64,000 bases of DNA from Cheiracanthium punctorium (lineage: Eukaryota > Arthropoda > Arachnida > Araneae > Cheiracanthiidae). Location of the stretch: assembly GCA_038373885.1 (NCBI GenBank), contig JAWZYV010019913.1:918001-982000 (forward strand). The letters are read 5' to 3'. Below are positions 58,160 to 64,000 of the stretch, piece by piece. A program made the position numbers and the translations under genes. The notes beneath the pieces are model-generated. The model ran no database searches. It saw nothing but the letters and a program-made list of their open reading frames with translations, and was not told the origin of the DNA. Within the stretch, counting starts at the first letter, position 1. The number at the start of each line of letters is the position of its first letter.

Positions 58160-60260
58160 TGCCCCTAGGACTGTCCGTCCACGCACTAATTGCTGTAAAT
58201 ATCAATCGTTTTACACTGCAACCAAGTTTATGAAAGTTACTATAATGCATTACTTCCGTTTCGATCCTATTCGTACAGGTATACTGTTCTCCCCACTTTT
58301 AGCATGCGGAGCTACGAAGGACGAATTCAAACGCAGAAGGGGATACGGGTATAAAGATGCGCTGAGTAAATTGCGATGGACTGCGATATTAAATGAAGAA
58401 AAGCAATTTTTAAGTATTAAACCATCAATATATATTTCCTTTTATCGAAAATAAAAATGCTTGTTTGAAGTCTATCGTTTTCCTTTAATTCCGAAACTAA
58501 CTGTCCACAACTTTCCCAGTGCCTTATAGGATATAGGGATAAGGATTATCCCTACCGTGCCACTGCACTTGTTCAGGCAGTGCATGTGTATTTGCGCCCA
58601 TGGGGCTGCTTAAGCAGGGGTAATAGTATGCGGCATTTACGATTCTGGACGCTCAGTGAAAGAATGCTATATTGACATTGCTTTTTATTTAATACTATTA
58701 AATGTACTGTTCAGAATTAATGGGAAGAGAGAAAGCTCATTATTAATGTTGGCTTAGTTGTTAAAACATGTTATTAATAAATAATGTAGAATTTGAAAGC
58801 TTTTTATCAAGAGCATGCAAAAGAATTCCAGTACATAACATTCTGTATGCAGTCGTTATTTAAGGCATATTTTGCTGTTATTGATGTTTACAAATATGTG
58901 CATTCCATTTAAAAATGATTATTGTGTAATATTTTAGATATTTTATTTAAAAGAAAGAAAAAATAATGGAAATAAGATTTATGTTTATATTACAAGGTCT
59001 CGCAAAATTACATGTTCTGTAATGGAGCATTTTTGAATTTATGCCCAAAATCTGGCCAAATGGTTGCGAAGTTTTACGACATATACCGATATTTGGAGAA
59101 AAAGAAATGGGTCTCCAGCTTTTTTCTTAGGATTATTTTAAATGGTATCACCAAATCCCACAGTTAATTAATCAGAATTCTGTAATCGATGTGACGAACT
59201 CATTAACTGACTTAAATATTATAATTTAAAAATATTCAGGCTATTTCTCAGAAAAGACTAATGTTTTAATACCTAAATTAAATCTCAGTGTAAGAGATGA
59301 GAATGGAAATACTTAACAACAGATAAACCTCTTGTAGGTGTGATTAAAAAAATACTTTAATGTGATTGTTGACAAATTACACGCATTGTATTAGATTTTA
59401 TTTTATGATCAATGTATCTAGCGCGATAAATATTTCTTTTATTTTTTAAATAAAATAAACTCATTTTATGAAGAGAAAGAACGAACAAACAAACCCTATC
59501 ATTCAAACCGATTATGTTTAGTTATTTTTAATTTCCAGTTTAGTTTTTTAAAAAGATAGTTGTTACATTTTATTATTTTGGTGAACATTTGCAAGTACAT
59601 GGCACTATTTATTTATAATTGTTTTTACTTTTAATCAATGATAAAATAAGAGTTTAATTAATTGAGAAGCTCATTTACTACAGTAAAAATTTCGATACTG
59701 CTTGGGTATTAAAATAATTGTGGCTAATCTTTCAATTTTCGGAAAGTTTCTCATTTATATCCAAAATAATTATTTCGTTATTGTTCTAACACTTCGTGAA
59801 TTTTATACTCAATCATCTTAAAGAAATAATTTATCTCGCAAACCTCTCTTACTTTGAGCAAATACTTTTAAAAGTCTCCTTGGAACATTTTAATGACTAT
59901 TTAAACTGACGCAATTAAGACTTTAAAAACATTTAATGCTGTAATTCAGTTAAGAGTCGTCCGGGCAAAGACACGTTTAAAACTTACTTTTATCCGCAGA
60001 AATTCATTTAGAGAGTCATAAAGTAAAACGACTTGCACCGCAGTGCTCTCCAATTTTTTGGCTCCTAGTTTGTATTGGTCATTACTCTGAGAGCTAAACA
60101 GCATAAACCAAATAAGTGTTTCGCAAATAAAAATAATGTTCTAGATAAAGATGTTGGAATTACCCCAGAGGTATAAAATAGATTACATTTTTCAAAGCTA
60201 TCAGTATAAAGGTTAAGTTGCTGATACACTTTAAAGAGATTTTATTATTGATCCTTTAAG

Positions 60261-60575
60261 ATGTATTTTGTCTTAGAACAGAGTCTAAAAGAGAAATTAT
60301 TGTTGTTGCCTTTTTACTTTACTTGTTACAGCTGTGGAGGTTTTATGGGGGCTTATTTCGTTCCAAGTCAATTATTAATTTTGTTTTGTGTTTTAGTCTT
60401 ACAGTACTCATATCATTTGCCATTTGTAAAAGAGTTTTCAAACTGTTTTAGGGCGATAGATGAAAATGAATGCCGACGACGTATGAAAGTCTTCTCAAAA
60501 AGTATTCTTTTCTGTTTTACAAAACTAAATCGACGCATTTCTGCCGTTCAGTGGCAATTAGAGAAGTATTTGTAA
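60261..60575 (+). other. Open frame of 104 codons, unassigned
   Basis: It begins ATG just after a pyrimidine-poor TTTAAG. Residues ~10-52 are strongly hydrophobic (two possible membrane segments), followed by a basic/acidic region (DENECRRRMKVFSK) and a Trp-containing end. It is not recognised as any family. It could be an exon of a membrane protein or a chance frame; no splice sites are convincing. Confidence 0.12.
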
Positions 60576-62166
60576 ATGAAAGACGTTTTTCATTATAAAC
60601 CAAAAAGAGCACAAACGCTGCCTAACCTTACAGGGGCATCAAATTACAAACATCCTTGGAGTTCCAATCATGATAAAACTGCCAGCTGAATTGGAATATG
60701 GTGAGACATTTAACGTTTTCGAACACCATTTAGCACCCGTGGAAAAGCCTCTCTCTATTGATTAATATAATTAATTGATTTATCAAAAGCAAGGGGTGTT
60801 AAGTGATTCACTAACAACAGCAAAAGAGCTAGAATTTGTGTTTGCCTAACATGAGATGTATAAATTACAGTATGAAATGAAGCAAAATTGCTTGGTTTCT
60901 TTAAAGTGCTTCACAGTGTTCGTAACCATGAGATCTCTTTTGTTTTAAATAATCTCGAACGCTTATCTTCAAATCTCAATATCCGAAATTTTTTATTTGA
61001 TTGATTGAGAGAGAGAGAGAGTATATGTCTCCAGCGGATTCATTTATCGGTAAAGTTTTTATGACCAGCCTGTAGTTCCGTGCTTGTTTATAGCAAAAAC
61101 GGATTTTTCTGGTATAAATTGAGGAGTAACTTAATAATATAAATAGAAAATCCATGCCCAAAATTTATACTCTTATTTATTAAGTATTCAAATGCAATAT
61201 AACTGAATTTTTTTCTATGCTTTAGTTCGTGATGAGAACAATAACTCTACAGTTTATTACTGTTAGATGAAGTTAGTTTCATTGAATGTCGTTACTTTAC
61301 AGTTAAACATTTTTTTCAACCTTTCAACTATAGCTGTTGCTGTTCTGTGATGCACAGTTTATGAATCTTCAGTGAGTTCCTAAATCACAAATATTTTTAT
61401 TGTATTATACATTATATTATTATTTTTATTGTATTAATCGCTTCATAATAGTAAAAATAGTAGTAATATTAATTATAATGTAAAAAAATTAGAATATTGT
61501 GCGTATATTAGTTTATTTTTTTCATTTTACACATCTTTCTTTTTCTTTTTTTTTAAACTTTATAACCGCAGTTTTTAAGTTATTTATCAGCTTGGATATT
61601 TTAAACAAATTTACTTCTTTAAGGTTTATAAAAGAAGTATGTGTTTATGTAGAAACTTCCGCTTCTAAATCTCCTTTAAAAGAATTGTAAATAACTTAAA
61701 CCCTTAAAAGCTTTCCTTTGTTTTCCCAGGAATATTTAAATAAATCCCGCGCAAACATTTTCTAAGATTATCAGGGCAGTTATAAACAAAAAATTTCAAA
61801 AATACATTTAGGAATCTTTATCAATACCGCGTAAAAAAGGCTATGCTGAAATCTCTTTTGTTTTCACCCTAGTGATAAAGCATTAGCTAAATGCATTTTA
61901 AACTAATTCCCCGAAACTGTTATTGACGTTTTTGCATATTTCGACCATACATGTGCAGATTTAGTCGTCTGGTTGTCACAACGATGCTATTTGTGAAATA
62001 TTAAAAGTATTTTAACTCCAGCTATTTTCTTTTTTGTGCTATTAAATAGTTTCCGCCTGGAAAGATTTTTAAGTTCTTTGTAAGTTAAGTAGGATTCACA
62101 TCATAAAAATGCTCGAAACTTTCTTTTTTTGTGCTTTATGGACTGCATCTGTGTAATTTTACGAAA

Positions 62167-62529
62167 ATGGTATGGACATTTTTTTTCCGATTTAATATCG
62201 TTTGTTTATTTATTCATGCATTATTAGTTTATTTTGAAAGGCATTGTTATCTGTCACATAAGAGTGTTTCCGTGAAACTGAGAGAAGCGTTAAAACAAAT
62301 GATAAGAGATCACTCACATCGCATGCAATCGTTTCTTATTTATTTTAATTTCAATGAAGAACATAAAAATGGAAATATCCTTGAACACAGAAAGGAAGAC
62401 TGTGACCTGTTTATATTAATTTTTAACCAACACTTGTTAGAACCCACCTGTTCATTCAGTTATAATATGTTTCAAAATTATCAAATTTGTTTTTTAAACA
62501 ATCGTATGCTACTGAGTTCGTTATATTAA
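62167..62529 (+). other. Open frame of ~120 codons, unassigned
   Basis: From ATG 62167 it has a hydrophobic N-terminal stretch (FFFRFNIVCLFIHALLVYF), then a charged middle with KLREALKQMIRDHSHRMQSF. The frame is longer than most in this AT-rich window, but there is no family match and no clear start or splice context. Confidence 0.15.
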
Positions 62530-62712
62530 TTACTTTGTATCCTTTAACCATGCCGTTTTCAAGAATACTATTACCAAATGGAATTTTAATAGCTTCTATC
62601 AAGTAATTGTTACTAAATTGATCAATGCCTGTCTCTTTAAAATTAGACTATAGGACATGTTGCCTTTATGATTCTGAACGATCCATACATACATTGATAA
62701 ATGGTTTACTAA

Positions 62713-62922
62713 GAGCGAGATTCAAGTGAAACGCGCGCGATCGAGTTCGAATCGAACGTTTTTCAGTCCCCAGAATGCTTCCAATGAACAAACCTATCGC
62801 GCTGTCGCGTGATCAAAACACGATTGGTTTGTTTCAGTTGAATAAGAAACATTGATATATTTCGAAGTTTTCCCTGTTCGACGCGGAAAACGTTCGAATT
62901 GTGTTTCACTTGAATCTCACCC
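62713..62922 (+). mobile_element. PIF/Harbinger-type miniature element
   Basis: The ends are GAGCGAGATTCAAGTGAAAC and (minus strand) GGGTGAGATTCAAGTGAAAC, about 20 bp with two mismatches. Both are flanked by TAA (62710-62712, 62923-62925). A 3-bp T-A-type duplication with G-rich starting ends fits PIF/Harbinger MITEs. A second inverted block (TTCGAATCGAACGTTTTTC / GAAAACGTTCGAA) lies inside. Confidence 0.75.
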
Positions 62923-62937
62923 TAAATTCTCCAGAAG

Positions 62938-63110
62938 TGGGCCGAGGTGGTTCAGTTTTGGAATACATGCTTTTTCATGTTCTGCAGTAACTAATGGCTT
63001 ACTACTGGTACACTAATGTGGGCTCACTGCCGGTACTCACTCCTGGTACACTAATGTAACCTTTATGAGAAAAGGGACACTCATACAAATGAGTGGACCA
63101 CATCTCCAGT
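62938..63110 (+). repeat. Possible tRNA-derived SINE fragment
   Basis: GGGCCGAGGTGGTTCAGTTTTGG resembles the 5' part of a tRNA with its A box, followed by an anticodon-arm-like ATGCTTTTTCATG. No B box is recognisable. Downstream, CTACTGGTACACTAATGT occurs in two or three close variants. Confidence 0.3.
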
Positions 63111-64000
63111 TTAGTTTGAAAGAGAAACAGAGAGAGAGCTTCAATATAAAACTGTGCCGCAATTTTTTTACTACACAAATGCTTGTTTTAAAAGCAGACT
63201 GTTTGTAGCAGTAAAATGCCGAAATAGTTTATAGTAAAAATGGGTACAGACATATAAAAAAATGAGGAAGGGAAAATAGGATCCCCTGTCAGAAGCCTTA
63301 ATTCTGAATATTTAAAAACAGTTACAGAAAATAGTAAAACACTTAAAAAATGTGTTTATAATTTCATATTTAGGCATAAAAGAATAAGTGACTGAGAAAT
63401 GTAATTTCTTTAAGATGTTAAAAATTCAAAAACTGCCAAAAAAGAAAAGAGAAAGATAGAAAAAGGAACAGAAAAAAGTTTTGCTCACAAAAAAAAAAAA
63501 AAAAAACAGAAACTCTCGTGTACCTAGAATGACTAAATAAAACATTTCATGTGACATTTTTACTGTTCTTTTTTTATTGAGAGCTATTATTATGTATAAT
63601 ATTAATGCATTATTATTACAATATAGAAAACTAAGCAGCTTTCTTGTGTAGCGCACTTTAACTTTAATATGCCTTGCCCCTACTTTTATGGTTATAGCTC
63701 TTACTGTTCAGAAGTTATTGGCATGACAACGGACTTTAGCGGGCACACTGTATTATGATTTCATTCTATTTTCCCAACCGTTTGACAAATCTATGTGGTC
63801 CACTTTTGGTAACATCAAAATTTTCTGTGCCCATGTATGGTGCATAGATGTGACCTAAGTTTTAGTTTTTTTTTTTAATTATGTCACAATTATTTTGATA
63901 TTTTAGTTGATTATCACGTGAGATATGAGTTTAAACAACCATAAAAATATAGATTTACAAAACTTCTCAAGTTATGATGATAGTTGGGGAAGTACCCTTA
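63111..64000. other. AT-rich sequence, no feature seen
   Basis: Apart from a poly-A run near 63489-63507 no structure or coding signal is visible to the end of the window. Confidence 0.4.

Larger units (their letters stand above)
58160..62709. other. Mostly AT-rich sequence without a supported gene
   Basis: A less AT-rich block (about 58160-58625) begins exactly where the Helitron fragment stops and contains CAGTGGCACGG on the minus strand near 58560, so it may hold another transposon remnant. A GA dinucleotide run is at about 61008-61021. Two longer plus-strand open frames are listed separately. Confidence 0.35.

Noticed and set aside
62131..62529. Chemosensory-receptor-like gene from the hydrophobic frames at 60.3-62.5 kb
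   Set aside because: The frames are hydrophobic, but show no diagnostic motif, splice structure or family match. In AT-rich DNA hydrophobic chance frames are expected.

Overview
The window looks like intergenic or intronic DNA from an arthropod genome, most plausibly a chelicerate such as a spider. It is very AT-rich by eye, with no ribosome-binding sites, no operon-like spacing and no long open frames. It is packed with eukaryotic transposable-element remains: Tc1/mariner, hAT-type, piggyBac-type, Transib-type, Harbinger-type, Helitron, a miniature LTR element and a non-LTR retrotransposon fragment. The spider assignment is inference, from the resemblance of the Tc1, mariner and retrotransposon protein remnants to families I know as common in spider genomes. 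I found no convincing cellular protein-coding gene, no rRNA gene, no functional tRNA gene and no CRISPR array.

Layout. Bases 1-16.2 kb are mostly unremarkable AT-rich DNA. They carry two palindromic elements (2384-2633, 4563-4676), two copies of a piggyBac-like miniature element (5.4-6.1 kb, 9.3-9.8 kb), two short hAT-type elements with 8-bp target duplications (10892-11325, 12331-12559) and a 169-bp tandem duplication (about 15.07-15.40 kb). At 16.2-22.8 kb lies the most striking structure. A tandem repeat is hit by a broken Tc1 element, which is hit by a 4.7-kb DNA transposon with an 8-bp duplication, which is hit by a 2.1-kb Transib-type element, which is hit by a 325-bp hAT-type element. 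Target-site duplications support every one of these insertion steps.

From 23.8 to 28 kb a dispersed repeat family is interrupted by two inverted copies of an element ending in CCCAGACAGCAC. That element is dense in CAAGCTTG palindromes and carries a tRNA-like module. A 61-bp minisatellite sits beside it. A candidate LTR (29141-29616) is followed by a complete 1.47-kb Helitron (29999-31466) built around a ~155-bp tandem array. Next come a mariner-type miniature element, the degenerate RNase H end of a non-LTR retrotransposon on the minus strand, and a pair of 237-bp inverted arms.

From 40 to 48.5 kb there are two nearly identical piggyBac-type miniature elements in TTAA sites, two long minus-strand Helitrons, and a textbook terminal-repeat retrotransposon in miniature (44115-44594) with LTRs, primer-binding site, polypurine tract and TCGA duplication. 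From 48.5 to 64 kb there are further hAT-type, Helitron, mariner and Harbinger-type pieces in plain AT-rich sequence.

The features do not act together as a pathway. They record successive insertions, and the nests give their relative order. All protein-like sequences are pseudogenes or fragments with visible stops, frameshifts or lost catalytic residues.
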